This document shows positions 8,606 to 16,955 of a stretch of DNA of 64,000 bases, one piece after another. The notes beneath the pieces are model-generated. The model searched no databases. It was not told the DNA's origin and saw only the letters and a list, made by a program, of their open reading frames with translations. Both the position numbers and the translations under genes were made by a program. The stretch's first letter is position 1; each line of letters begins with the position of its first letter. Origin of the DNA: Argonema galeatum A003/A1 (GTDB taxonomy: Bacteria > Cyanobacteriota > Cyanobacteriia > Cyanobacteriales > Aerosakkonemataceae); assembly GCF_023333595.1 (NCBI RefSeq), contig NZ_JAIQZM010000003.1:186001-250000 (forward strand). The letters run 5' to 3'.

Positions 8606-9133
8606 CTAGCCCTGAGCATTGAACTTGTACTTGTTAAGTTCCGGTACCGCTTCGCCTCTGAAGTATAAAACCCCAAATACATCAAAAATGCCAAATCCCT
8701 GCTCTTTGACTTGGTAGGAAATGGGTTGACCGCTCACGGCTAAACGCGCCCAATGCTCACAGTTCCAGCCCTGAACTCCATACTTCCACTTGTTATCAAA
8801 AGCTAGAACAGAGGCGATTAAGTTTTCAAGTATCTCATCCTTACTCAAATACGGAACGGGAATTGCATCTTTGAACTCATGACCAAGCTCATGTATTCTA
8901 AGACAACCGCGATCGTAAAGCTGCCCTGCTTCGCTGGGTCCCCAAGCAATTGCTGAAGTATCTGATAGTGCTACACTGTAATGCCAAACGCCATCAAATC
9001 GTTGTACCAACGTTCCTGAACGCTTTGATAAAGGATTCCAACATCGCTGTATTTTCTGAATTAGCTCACTATTATCATTAAACGTCATCATTTGGCAAGC
9101 ATCAGGGTACTGATCTACTCTTAATAATGCCAT
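8606..9133 (-). CDS. LRAT-like (permuted NlpC/P60-fold) thiol enzyme
   Basis: A 175-residue protein. VWHYSVAL holds the likely catalytic histidine and WNCEHWARLAVSGQP the catalytic cysteine; the order His then Cys with an NCEH(F/W) box is the signature of the LRAT/H-Ras-like suppressor family, a permuted papain-like fold. Relatives move acyl groups between lipids and acceptors, or act as lipid hydrolases. No signal peptide or membrane anchor is seen. It is divergent from ycf66, sharing a 206-base gap. The family call is inferred from two motifs; the substrate is unknown. Confidence 0.65.
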   Translation of the reverse strand: MALLRVDQYPDACQMMTFNDNSELIQKIQRCWNPLSKRSGTLVQRFDGVWHYSVALSDTSAIAWGPSEAGQLYDRGCLRIHELGHEFKDAIPVPYLSKDEILENLIASVLAFDNKWKYGVQGWNCEHWARLAVSGQPISYQVKEQGFGIFDVFGVLYFRGEAVPELNKYKFNAQG

Positions 9134-9339
9134 AAAAACCCCCCAACTCCTGCTTTCCCCAACTTAGCGCAACCAACCTCAACCAAACCCTCCAAGATCC
9201 TTAGCCAGAGCCACTGCGATTCGGAGCAAGAAGGAAGCGACGGCGGATGAAACAGGAAGCCTAGATTAAACTATGTTTATCGGGGCTCTTAGCAGGTACT
9301 TCACTTCGCTATCATAGGACTGACTGAGGCAAGAGGCTA

Positions 9340-10146
9340 ATGATAAACGTAAATTTTAACTTAGCGAGTATGTCGGGCATTGTTCTAGCTATTGGTGGAA
9401 CTGCCTTATATGCTCTAAGAACCTGGCGTCCAGAGCTATCGCGAGACTCAGATATCTTCTTTTCGGCAGTGTCTTTACTGTGCGGGGGGATTTTGCTGGT
9501 TTATGGATGGCGGTTCGATCCCATTATGCAGTTTGGTCAGGTTTTGCTGACAGGAGCGACCATCTTTTTTGCGATCGAAAATCTTCGTCTGCGGGGAGTA
9601 GCGACAGAACAAGCAAAGCGGAATACACCGATTGTGGATGAAGAGCGTCCCGTCAGCAGGAAGTACAAAGTTTATCAGGATGCGGAACTTGATGCACTCG
9701 CCCCTGATGATGAGGAACTTATTCCCCGGCGACTCCGAGGTAACCAAGAATCGAGAAACACGCGAAACGGGACTAATGGAAGCGAAACCCGTCGCCGTCC
9801 AACCAATCGGGACACCAGCAGCGACAAACTCGGTTCGGGAGAAACACGCCGCCAACGTCGCCCCCGTCCAGAAACTCCACGTCCTGAAGTAAGAGATGAA
9901 TGGGGAGATTCGGAGAATGTCGAAGACACTCAACCTCGCAGAAGCGGAAATCGTCCCCCCCGCGACGAATCCCGCAAGCCGGAAACAGCATCTTCGCGCC
10001 CCCGTCGGCGTCCTGTAGGAGACTCTGGTTACGATCGCGAACGTTCTTCGAGGAATGCAGACGCGACACCAAGCGACTATGTGGATTATCAGCCGATCGA
10101 TCCTAACGATGATGAGGAGGATAATTCAGTCAATTTCGATAGATAA
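9340..10146 (+). CDS. Ycf66 family membrane protein
   Basis: The first 90 residues match Ycf66, a family shared by cyanobacteria and some plastids: MSGIVLAIGGTALYALRTWR, a second hydrophobic stretch FFSAVSLLCGGILLVYGWRF, then ILFGQ-like MQFGQVLLTGATIFFAIENL. Three membrane segments are likely. Residues about 95-268 are a long hydrophilic tail rich in Arg, Asp, Glu and Pro, probably disordered. The function of Ycf66 is not known. Followed at 42 bases by two TolB-like genes on the same strand. Confidence 0.9.
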   Translation: MINVNFNLASMSGIVLAIGGTALYALRTWRPELSRDSDIFFSAVSLLCGGILLVYGWRFDPIMQFGQVLLTGATIFFAIENLRLRGVATEQAKRNTPIVDEERPVSRKYKVYQDAELDALAPDDEELIPRRLRGNQESRNTRNGTNGSETRRRPTNRDTSSDKLGSGETRRQRRPRPETPRPEVRDEWGDSENVEDTQPRRSGNRPPRDESRKPETASSRPRRRPVGDSGYDRERSSRNADATPSDYVDYQPIDPNDDEEDNSVNFDR

Positions 10147-10188
10147 ATGAAGCCGATCGCATTGTTACACTGCTGAGGTAAAAAATAA

Positions 10189-10752
10189 ATGCCTAGAACC
10201 CTAGCCCAGCAGTGGCTCAATTGGGGGATGGGCTTAAGTCTAGCTGGATTGGTTGTTGGCTGTAGTCAGATTGAGATTCCTTTTATCTCAAGCTCTCTCA
10301 ACAGTGGGAACAGCGATGAGCAACCGGCTTTGAGCGGAAACGGTCGCTTTTTGGCGTTTGTATCGAACCGTCAGGGCGGGCGCAGAATTCTGCTGTACGA
10401 TTTGCAACAGCGGCGATCGATCGAGTTACCGGGCTTGAACCGTCCTGGAGCGATCGTAGAACATCCCAGCCTCAGTTACACAGGTCGCTACATTGTCTAC
10501 ACCGCCGACGATCGAGGTAGACCGATTGTGGCACTTTACGATCGCGCCATTCAACGATCGCAACCTCTCACCCTATCGTATCCAGGTCAAGTGCGTAATC
10601 CCAATATTAGTCCCGATGGTCGTTATATCGTTTTTGAAAGCGGTAGTCGCGGTCAATGGGATATTGAGATAATAGACCGGGGTTTAAATATTGAGTTAGA
10701 TAAGGAAGAGGGGAGAGTGGAAGAGGGAGAGAGGGGGAGAGTGGGAGAATAA
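10189..10752 (+). CDS. TolB-like beta-propeller lipoprotein with repeat-derived tail
   Basis: 187 residues with a signal sequence ending in the lipobox-like LVVGC, so probably membrane-anchored. Three WD40-like/PD40 units follow (GRFLAFVSNRQGG, GRYIVYTADDRGR, GRYIVFESGSRG), each with the (G/D)GRYIVF motif of TolB-type propellers. About residue 170 onward the homology with the next gene stops and the sequence becomes KEEGRVEEGERGRVGE, encoded by an imperfect purine repeat (GGGAGAGTGGA-like). The native stop seems to have been lost. Function unknown; the pair probably binds or senses something at the envelope. Confidence 0.75.
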   Translation: MPRTLAQQWLNWGMGLSLAGLVVGCSQIEIPFISSSLNSGNSDEQPALSGNGRFLAFVSNRQGGRRILLYDLQQRRSIELPGLNRPGAIVEHPSLSYTGRYIVYTADDRGRPIVALYDRAIQRSQPLTLSYPGQVRNPNISPDGRYIVFESGSRGQWDIEIIDRGLNIELDKEEGRVEEGERGRVGE

Positions 10753-10793
10753 CACGACACGGATATACAAGGATGCAAGGATAAAAAAATAAC

Positions 10794-10842
10794 TAATAAC
10801 CAATGACTAATGACTAATGACTAATGACCAATGACTAATGAA
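10794..10842. repeat. Heptamer tandem repeat (T/C)AATGAC x7
   Basis: Seven 7-base units; the last unit supplies the ATG start codon of the following gene (10838-10840). A good example of an STRR array at a translation start. Confidence 0.9.
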
Positions 10843-11356
10843 ATTTATCTTGCTATCGGCTATTGCTACGCTTGGTCTAAGTGCTTGCACCGCTAACCTC
10901 AGCTTCCAACAACTTCCCTTCGATGCAGGAGATGGGACTATAAATAGTCCTGCTGCGGATATGGAACCGCAAATGGCCGATCGCTATATTGTTTTTAGTT
11001 CTGACCGACGGCGACGTCAGGATATCTACCTTTATGATGTGGTGGAGCGGCGTCTGATCGATCTGCCGGGACTAAACGCCCAAGATGCGATCGCAAATCA
11101 TCCATCTATTTCCCAAGATGGTCGCTATATCGTTTTTGCCATGATTCGCCAGGGCCGATCGGGCATTTCTCTCTACGACAGGCAAACCAGGCAGTTACGC
11201 AACCTTACCAACAACCTGCAAGCCCAAGTAAGAAACCCGACCATCAGCGCTGATGGGAGTATAATTGCCTTTGAATCGAGCGTCAACGGCCAGTGGGATA
11301 TTTTAGTTTACGATCGATCGGGAAGACCCTTGGACGTGCCGACAGACCCTCGTTGA
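10838..11356 (+). CDS. TolB-like beta-propeller lipoprotein
   Basis: 172 residues, a paralogue of the preceding protein. MKFILLSAIATLGLSACTA is a lipoprotein signal with Cys at the lipobox. Three PD40-type repeats follow (DRYIVFSSDRRRRQDIYLYD, GRYIVFAMIRQGRSGISLYD, GSIIAFESSVNGQWDILVYD). It ends properly after LDVPTDPR, which shows what the first copy has lost. Short for a full propeller, so the chain may dimerise. The start codon is inside a heptamer repeat. Function unknown. Confidence 0.75.
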   Translation: MKFILLSAIATLGLSACTANLSFQQLPFDAGDGTINSPAADMEPQMADRYIVFSSDRRRRQDIYLYDVVERRLIDLPGLNAQDAIANHPSISQDGRYIVFAMIRQGRSGISLYDRQTRQLRNLTNNLQAQVRNPTISADGSIIAFESSVNGQWDILVYDRSGRPLDVPTDPR

Positions 11357-11506
11357 GATCGGTGATTTCGGTCAATGCTAGATGTAAATAAAACTGCTAA
11401 TAAAGTATTAGCCAGCTGCATTCGAGACGGTGAAGCGAAACTGGGAACAGAATAAGCTATAACCGTATTCAAATATGACAATAACCATTAAATCCTAAGT
11501 TCAAGG

Positions 11507-12955
11507 ATGAACACTAAACTTCTATCTTTAATTACATCAGGGGTATTAAGCGCCGGATCTGCGATCGGTCTGAGTGGGATTAACGCTCTTGCCATAACCA
11601 GTCTGCTATCCGCCAATTCAAGCCCTGCTTACGCCCAAGACGCTGACGAACAAATTAATGTTCGAGTTTATCAAAGAGCCGGTCCGGCAGTGGTATCCGT
11701 CATTGTAGGAAATGGAACTGGAAGTGGCAGCATTATCAGCCCAGACGGTCTTGTTTTGACCAATGCCCACGTCGTCCAAAACACCAGGCGCACCGTCACG
11801 GTTGTCTTGGGCGATAACAGGCGGTTTCCAGCAGACGTTATTGCTTTTGGTAACAACGGTCTCGACTTAGCCGTCCTCAAAATTCGCGGCGTAACCAATC
11901 TGCCCACTATTCGCTTGGCACGTACTGGTTCGATACAAGTGGGACAGCGAGCATTTGCGATCGGCAATCCCTTCGGTCAATTCGCCGGTACTTTTACCGT
12001 CGGAATTGTCAGCCGCATTGACAGAGAACGGGGCTTGATTCAAACCGATGCCGCTATCAATCCCGGCAATTCCGGGGGACCGCTCCTGAACGGCCAAGGA
12101 GAACTGATTGGCGTTAACACTGCTATTTTTACCAACAGTCGTGCTGGTGGCAACATTGGCATTGGGTTTGCCATCTCTGTAGACCGTTTGCAGCCTTTCT
12201 TAGCAGCAGTCCGCGAAGGACGGGCCCCCCGCGTCACTCAGCGGCAACAACCTAGAACAGCGAATCCGCCACAGGATTTGGCGTTCAACGGTGTGCCGGT
12301 CAATGACAGACTAGGCCCCGGCGACAATATCTTACCAGTGGATAACAGCTTTTTTAAAGTCTACAGGTTTGAAGGCAGAGCCGGTCAGCAAGTCGTAATT
12401 GAGATGCTCAGCCGGGAAATTGACCCGTTTTTGATTCTCATCGGGCCTAATCGCCGCGAAATAGCTCAAGATGATGACTCAGCCGGGAGCAAAAATGCCA
12501 GAATCGCAGTGACATTGCCGGTGTCAGGTACTTATTTGTTGATTGCCAACTCATATCAGGCAGGTGAATCGGGCAATTTCATTTTACGAGCCTTGGCTGG
12601 TGGTGCTGGCGGTCGCCGGAATCGGCTCAGGGTAGAAAACTTGATTTTACAGCAAGAGGGCGTGCTTGGCCCTGGTGCCTCGGTATTGTCTTCCGACGGC
12701 AGTTTTTACAGAATGTACAATTTTCAAGGTCGTGCAGGTCAGTCGGTGACGATTACGCTGGAAAGTGCTGATTTCGATCCTTATTTGGCACTTTTAGGGC
12801 CTGATGGTGAGAAACTGGCAGAAAACAACAACATCAGCCCGAACGACCCTAATTCTGCGCTTAGCGTGACTTTACCCAGGGCTGGGATCTACCGTGCGAT
12901 CGTCAATACCTACCAGCCAGGTGGTCGAGGCCGTTATCTGCTGACAATTCGCTAG
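11507..12955 (+). CDS. Secreted HtrA-type serine protease with two pre-peptidase (PPC) domains
   Basis: 482 residues. A signal peptide ends near AYA-QD (about residue 43). The trypsin-like domain has the catalytic triad in LTNAHVVQN (His), GLDLAVLKI (Asp) and INPGNSGGPLLN (Ser). Instead of the PDZ domain usual in Deg/HtrA proteases, two PPC beta-sandwich domains follow (about 262-365 and 372-480), each with a YxxEGRAGQ/FQGRAGQ and D(P)(F/Y)L.L(I/L)GP signature. It probably works in the periplasm or outside the cell. The stop codon TAG is the first three bases of a heptamer array. Confidence 0.9.
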   Translation: MNTKLLSLITSGVLSAGSAIGLSGINALAITSLLSANSSPAYAQDADEQINVRVYQRAGPAVVSVIVGNGTGSGSIISPDGLVLTNAHVVQNTRRTVTVVLGDNRRFPADVIAFGNNGLDLAVLKIRGVTNLPTIRLARTGSIQVGQRAFAIGNPFGQFAGTFTVGIVSRIDRERGLIQTDAAINPGNSGGPLLNGQGELIGVNTAIFTNSRAGGNIGIGFAISVDRLQPFLAAVREGRAPRVTQRQQPRTANPPQDLAFNGVPVNDRLGPGDNILPVDNSFFKVYRFEGRAGQQVVIEMLSREIDPFLILIGPNRREIAQDDDSAGSKNARIAVTLPVSGTYLLIANSYQAGESGNFILRALAGGAGGRRNRLRVENLILQQEGVLGPGASVLSSDGSFYRMYNFQGRAGQSVTITLESADFDPYLALLGPDGEKLAENNNISPNDPNSALSVTLPRAGIYRAIVNTYQPGGRGRYLLTIR

Positions 12956-12987
12956 ATTTTAGATTTTGGATTTTAGATTTTAGATTT
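12953..12987. repeat. Heptamer tandem repeat (TAGATTT)5
   Basis: Five units, one with TGGATTT. The first unit's TAG is the stop codon of the protease gene, so the array abuts the coding region without a gap. Confidence 0.9.
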
Positions 12988-13007
12988 GAAATTCTTCCCT
13001 CTTCCCC

Positions 13008-13132
13008 CTAGTGTGTTTTCTTTCCCCGGAGATCCCCCTAAATCCCCCTTAAAAAGGGGGACTTTGACGCTCATTCTCCCCCCTTTTTAAGGGGGGCTGG
13101 GGGGGATCTCCGGGGAAGAAGACACGCCCTAG
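13008..13132. mobile_element. Inverted-repeat element with C/G-rich arms
   Basis: Ends CTAGTGTGTTTTCTTTCCCC and, on the other strand, CTAGGGCGTGTCTTCTTCCC continue into a shared GGAGATCCCCC. An inner hairpin of CCCCCTTAAAAAGGGGG and CCCCCCTTTTTAAGGGGGG fills the centre. It has the form of a short non-coding mobile element and ends 3 bases before the sdhB stop codon. It may fold the 3' ends of both flanking transcripts. Confidence 0.7.
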
Positions 13133-13135
13133 CCT

Positions 13136-14158
13136 CTATTTTTGGGTTTCCAGCTCTTGAACGGATTCGATTAGCGATCGCACTTCTTCTACACCATCAG
13201 AAGGTTCAAATCCCAGGGGAAATTTGCCTTTTAGGAGCATCCGCAATCCCAGTGGCCCCAGGCTAATCAGTCCTTTTATATCCCTAAAATAGTTACCGAC
13301 TACGTGCAAACCAAATTTACGTTCGTCAATCCAGCCGCCTTCTTTAACCAGATCCACTAATACTTTACGATGGCGAATCGATCGACTGGCTTGGGCGTCC
13401 TTGTGAGCCAGAATTTCACTTTTAATTTCGCCAATTCGATCCATCGGTGCTACATCCATAGGACAAACCGCATTGCAATAAAAGCAACGGGTACAGCCCC
13501 ACACCCCCTGAGTGCCTTGGTTATATTTTTCCAAACGGGTTTCGGTTTGGGCATCGCGAGAATCGGCTACCATCCGATAAGCTTTCGCTAGTGCGTGAGG
13601 GCCGACAAATTCTGGGTTAACTTCGCGGGCGTTACATTCGGAATAACAAGCGCCGCACAGTATACAATTGCCAGTTCGATCTAGTTGCGATCGCTCTGCG
13701 GGGGTTTGCAGAAACTCGCGTTCCGGGACAAGTCTACCAGCAGTACTAATATAAGGATCGACTGCCTCCAGATTGTCCCAGAAACTTTGCATATCCACCA
13801 CCAAATCCTTGATAATCGGCATATTGCCCATTGGTGCGATCGTCATTTCCAGAACGGATTCTGACGAATTCCCAGCAGCATCTGAATTGGACGTGGAAGC
13901 CATCTGTTGCAGCCTCGCCAGTTCGTTACCTATATTTTCCTTACAAGCCAGAGCCGATCGACCGTTAATCCGCATAGAGCAACTGCCGCAAATCGTATTG
14001 CGGCAATTCTTCCGAAAAGCTAAACTTCCATCTTGTTCCCACTTGATGCGATTCAGGCAATCTAGGATTGTGTTACCAGGTTCAACATCCAGCTGATAAG
14101 TCTGAAAGCGGGGGCTGGTATTTTGGCTCTGTCTGACAATTTTAAAAATAACTTGCAT
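13136..14158 (-). CDS. sdhB: Succinate dehydrogenase/fumarate reductase iron-sulfur subunit
   Basis: 340 residues. The N-terminal ferredoxin-type domain has CRNTICGSCSMRING plus a later Cys (SALACKEN) for the 2Fe-2S cluster; the C-terminal domain has CILCGACYSEC and CTRCFYCNAVCP for the 4Fe-4S and 3Fe-4S clusters. It carries electrons from the flavoprotein SdhA to quinone, in cyanobacteria at the thylakoid membrane. About 90 residues longer than E. coli SdhB at the C-terminus, which is usual in cyanobacteria. Divergent from the cyAbrB2 gene; no sdhA is nearby. Confidence 0.93.
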   Translation of the reverse strand: MQVIFKIVRQSQNTSPRFQTYQLDVEPGNTILDCLNRIKWEQDGSLAFRKNCRNTICGSCSMRINGRSALACKENIGNELARLQQMASTSNSDAAGNSSESVLEMTIAPMGNMPIIKDLVVDMQSFWDNLEAVDPYISTAGRLVPEREFLQTPAERSQLDRTGNCILCGACYSECNAREVNPEFVGPHALAKAYRMVADSRDAQTETRLEKYNQGTQGVWGCTRCFYCNAVCPMDVAPMDRIGEIKSEILAHKDAQASRSIRHRKVLVDLVKEGGWIDERKFGLHVVGNYFRDIKGLISLGPLGLRMLLKGKFPLGFEPSDGVEEVRSLIESVQELETQK

Positions 14159-14623
14159 TGTCTCTAACCTTCATGAAGTTTACCGTGGGGAGGGAGAACC
14201 TTCTATTAAAGTGCCACTTTTTCTAGTTTAAAGCTCATCTGTCAACAACAGCACGATTTTGCTTTTTTGGCAAGGGAATAAGGCTTTTTTTCTATTAGCC
14301 CGCGCTTGGCATAGCAAAAATATAGATATGTATCCCTGAGTAAATGTTCTCAAAGGTAGATTTTCTCTTTCAAGATACTCCCAATAATGTAGCGATATGT
14401 ATCTTTTTGCAGGTGAATCCTGCCGATCGCCCCTGTCAATTACATCTCGAAGCCTTAAATATCGAGTCTGGGATTGCCAAATATAAATGAAATATTTGAG
14501 TCAGGATAAATTTTGATAAAGGTACTTGTCAAAACCACGGCATTTAAGGATATATTCTTTATAGAGCCAAACTTGGCTTCCGATTCTATTAACTAAACTA
14601 AAAAGCGGATATTTCTCAAAGCA
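14159..14623. promoter_or_regulatory. Divergent control region of sdhB and cyAbrB2
   Basis: A 465-base gap between two divergent genes, so it should hold both promoters. One possible sigma70-type pair for cyAbrB2 is TTGTCA (14526-14531) and TATATT (14551-14556), with a long 19-base spacer. No repeat, tRNA or hidden reading frame was recognised. Promoter positions are guesses. Confidence 0.35.
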
Positions 14624-15058
14624 ATGACTGAAACAGCAACAGCAGCATTAACAGGAAAAGCACTCCTTAACAAAGTAAAAGAACTCTCCCACTTACCCCG
14701 CCGCGAAACAGCAAAGCGTTGTGGGTACTACTCGGTTACCAAAAATAACCTGGATCGCGTCAATCTAACAGAATTTTATGACGCAGTGCTAGAAGCGCGG
14801 GGTATTGCTCTCAATCCCGAAGGCTCGAAAGATGGTCGCGGTCGCGAAGCGACTTATCGGGTAAGCGTCCATAAAAACGGTCAGATTGTGATAGGTTCAA
14901 CCTATACCGAGTCAATGGGATTAAAGTCCGGTGATGAATTTGAAATAAAGCTGGGCTATAAGCACATTCACCTGATCCAGGTTGACGCTGACAAAAATGG
15001 GTCAAGCAACGGTAAGGTATCGGTGGATGACGGCGATGAAGACGAAGAAGAGGAATAA
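14624..15058 (+). CDS. cyAbrB transcription regulator, Sll0822-like (cyAbrB2)
   Basis: 144 residues. The N-terminal ELSHLPRRETAKRCGYYSVT and the NLTEFYDAVLEARGIAL segment belong to the cyanobacterial AbrB clade typified by Synechocystis Sll0822, rather than the CalA/Sll0359 clade, which as I recall reads RACGYVSTKKDG. The AbrB-like DNA-binding domain is C-terminal here (GLKSGDEFEIKLGYKHIHL), the reverse of Bacillus AbrB, and an acidic tail (DDGDEDEEEE) ends the protein. The family controls carbon and nitrogen genes. The neighbourhood with sdhB is the same as sll0822-sll0823, which supports the assignment. Confidence 0.88.
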   Translation: MTETATAALTGKALLNKVKELSHLPRRETAKRCGYYSVTKNNLDRVNLTEFYDAVLEARGIALNPEGSKDGRGREATYRVSVHKNGQIVIGSTYTESMGLKSGDEFEIKLGYKHIHLIQVDADKNGSSNGKVSVDDGDEDEEEE

Positions 15059-15226
15059 AAATCCTCAAGCAGGTGACGCTGAATGAACTGACACCAAGCC
15101 AAAATTGTAGGGCGAAGTATTTGTGTAGATAATTTTTGACTGAGTATCAAAATCTTAAGCACACAAATGCTTCGCGCCTACTGACTACTTCGTCAAAATT
15201 ACCCCTAATGGTCAGGTGGATTGGCT

Positions 15227-16063
15227 ATGACTGTGTTTGACGGGACAGTTGGCGCGATGCAGTTGTTTTTTGCTTCTGCGATCGCACTTGTGAAGGTGAT
15301 GGTTTTTTTCCTCGCCTGGACGGTGTGTTGGTTGCCTCTAGCAATCCCCACCGCTAAAGCCTTGAATTGGCACCCTCCTAAGCCCTTGGAGGCGTCGCAA
15401 AAGCTGCCTTTGTTGGCATCCCTCTATCTCATTGCGCCACTCCTATTGTGGGGTGTAGCTTGGTTGGAGGGCGTGTCTTTCTCAAATTACGGCTTAGCCT
15501 GGAATCCCGCTGTCTTAGTTTCTGTAGGACTGGGATTGGGCTTTGGTGCGATCGGCATTATCGTTATATTTGGCATTCAATGGGCGCTAGGTTGGGTAAA
15601 TTGGCGTCTTGAAAAAGAAACAAATCTCTTAGAGATCTTGCTGACAACCTTATTAATAGGATTGTTGGTTAGCGGGATAGAGGAGTTAATTTTTCGCGGT
15701 TTCCTGCTGAACGAACTTCAGCAGGATTATTCTATATTAGTGGCGGCGATTATTTCCAGCCTGATTTTTGCCCTGCTGCACCTAGTTTGGGAAATCGAAG
15801 AAACTTTGCCCCAAATGCTGGGATTATGGTTGATGGGAATGGTTTTAGTTTTGGCGCGGTTGGTAGATGGCGGTAGTTTGGGTTTGGCTTGGGGATTGCA
15901 CGCAGGTTGGATTTGGGGTATTGCTACTATTGATACAGCAAAATTGATTAATTATACTGGTAAGGGTTCGACTTGGATAACGGGTTTTTCGGAGAAACCT
16001 TTAGCTGGTTTAGCGGGAATTTTGTGTTTGTTGGGAACTGGGGTGGTGTTGATGAGGATTTGA
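15227..16063 (+). CDS. CPBP (CAAX-type) intramembrane metalloprotease
   Basis: About 278 residues with roughly eight hydrophobic segments. The catalytic motifs are EELIFRG (EExxxR), FALLHLVWE (second His motif) and WGLHAGWIWG (third His motif), in the right order for the Abi/CPBP family. Members cleave within membranes or act in bacteriocin immunity; in cyanobacteria most are uncharacterised. ATG 15227 is chosen over the in-frame TTG six bases before. The stop codon overlaps a hairpin repeat. It lies upstream of the GTPase block but is separated by 144 bases. Confidence 0.85.
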   Translation: MTVFDGTVGAMQLFFASAIALVKVMVFFLAWTVCWLPLAIPTAKALNWHPPKPLEASQKLPLLASLYLIAPLLLWGVAWLEGVSFSNYGLAWNPAVLVSVGLGLGFGAIGIIVIFGIQWALGWVNWRLEKETNLLEILLTTLLIGLLVSGIEELIFRGFLLNELQQDYSILVAAIISSLIFALLHLVWEIEETLPQMLGLWLMGMVLVLARLVDGGSLGLAWGLHAGWIWGIATIDTAKLINYTGKGSTWITGFSEKPLAGLAGILCLLGTGVVLMRI

Positions 16064-16095
16064 GAAACCCGGTTTCTTCAAGAAACCGGGTTTCT
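16063..16095. repeat. Dispersed palindromic element, copy 2
   Basis: Arms AGAAACCCGGTTTCTT and AAGAAACCGGGTTTCT, almost touching. It starts on the last base of the protease stop codon. Same family as 714-748 and 35322-35356; could act as a transcript end. Confidence 0.85.
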
Positions 16096-16207
16096 GGGTG
16101 GGTGAGTGAGTGTGCGATCGACAAAACCAATTTGCGAGTGCGTATGATCACAGTGTTAAAGTTGAAACCAGTGATACAATGAGCGCAAGTTTTGGGTGTG
16201 GTACCGA

Positions 16208-16954
16208 ATGAGCGTGGTGGTGATAGGCGATCGACTTGTCGGTAAAACCAGTATGGTCATAGCTTTGCATGACCCAGGGACTAAGCACGTCAAAGTGCTT
16301 ACCGACCTGAAAAAATATTACGATCCCGATACTGGTCTAATAGCAGGTACTTCTAAAAAAGAGGAAGAAACGTTGCTAGTGGAAGTTAAGCTACCGGGTG
16401 GGGAAAGGCAAATCCAAGTTCGTTGGATAGATACTAATGGTGAAGCTTGGAGCAACAAAGAGTGGCGTAAGATTTATCCGGATGCTTGGCAGGGTATCCA
16501 AACAGAAGTTAGTCAGAGTCAAGCGGTTCTGCTCCTGCTGCCTCCCCACCGTACCATGATTCAACCGCACTTGCTAGATGTAGATGGCAATAGCAATCCA
16601 GATGATTTTGCTCGTCCCGATGCTTGGACTAATAACTTGGCAAGCTGGCTGCAATTTTTCAATCAAAATTGTGCTACAGTCCAACACATTCTGATCTCGA
16701 TTCACAAAGCGGATTTGTTTTGCGATATTCAAGCTGAAGCCCAGAGGTGGCGATACGAACAATTGAAAGGGCTGCGTTGGATTGAATACAATGAATATAT
16801 TCGCAATACCTATTTTAATAAAGCGGATGATATAATTCGGGAATATAATCGTCAGCATAGCACAAGCCTGCGATTTTTTATTACCACGATTAAGAATCCG
16901 TCTCTGTTAGAACTTCCCTGGATTCATCTTGCTTCTTATCTCGCCCATAAGTAA
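16208..16954 (+). CDS. GTPase-like P-loop protein, first of three in the block
   Basis: About 248 residues. G1/Walker A is GDRLVGKTS at the very N-terminus, G3 is WIDTNGEAW (DxxG), and G4 is best matched by HKADL. The fold is therefore Ras-like, but it is not a close match to any known small GTPase. ATG 16208 is preferred to the in-frame GTG at 16196 because it puts the P-loop at residue 7. The stop is followed one base later by the ATG of the next gene, so they are an operon. Function unknown; probably the regulatory switch of the block. Confidence 0.7.
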   Translation: MSVVVIGDRLVGKTSMVIALHDPGTKHVKVLTDLKKYYDPDTGLIAGTSKKEEETLLVEVKLPGGERQIQVRWIDTNGEAWSNKEWRKIYPDAWQGIQTEVSQSQAVLLLLPPHRTMIQPHLLDVDGNSNPDDFARPDAWTNNLASWLQFFNQNCATVQHILISIHKADLFCDIQAEAQRWRYEQLKGLRWIEYNEYIRNTYFNKADDIIREYNRQHSTSLRFFITTIKNPSLLELPWIHLASYLAHK

Positions 16955-16955
16955 T

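Noticed and set aside
14159-14623. Small RNA in the sdhB-cyAbrB2 gap
   Set aside because: No stable hairpin with a T-run was found; cannot be supported from sequence alone.
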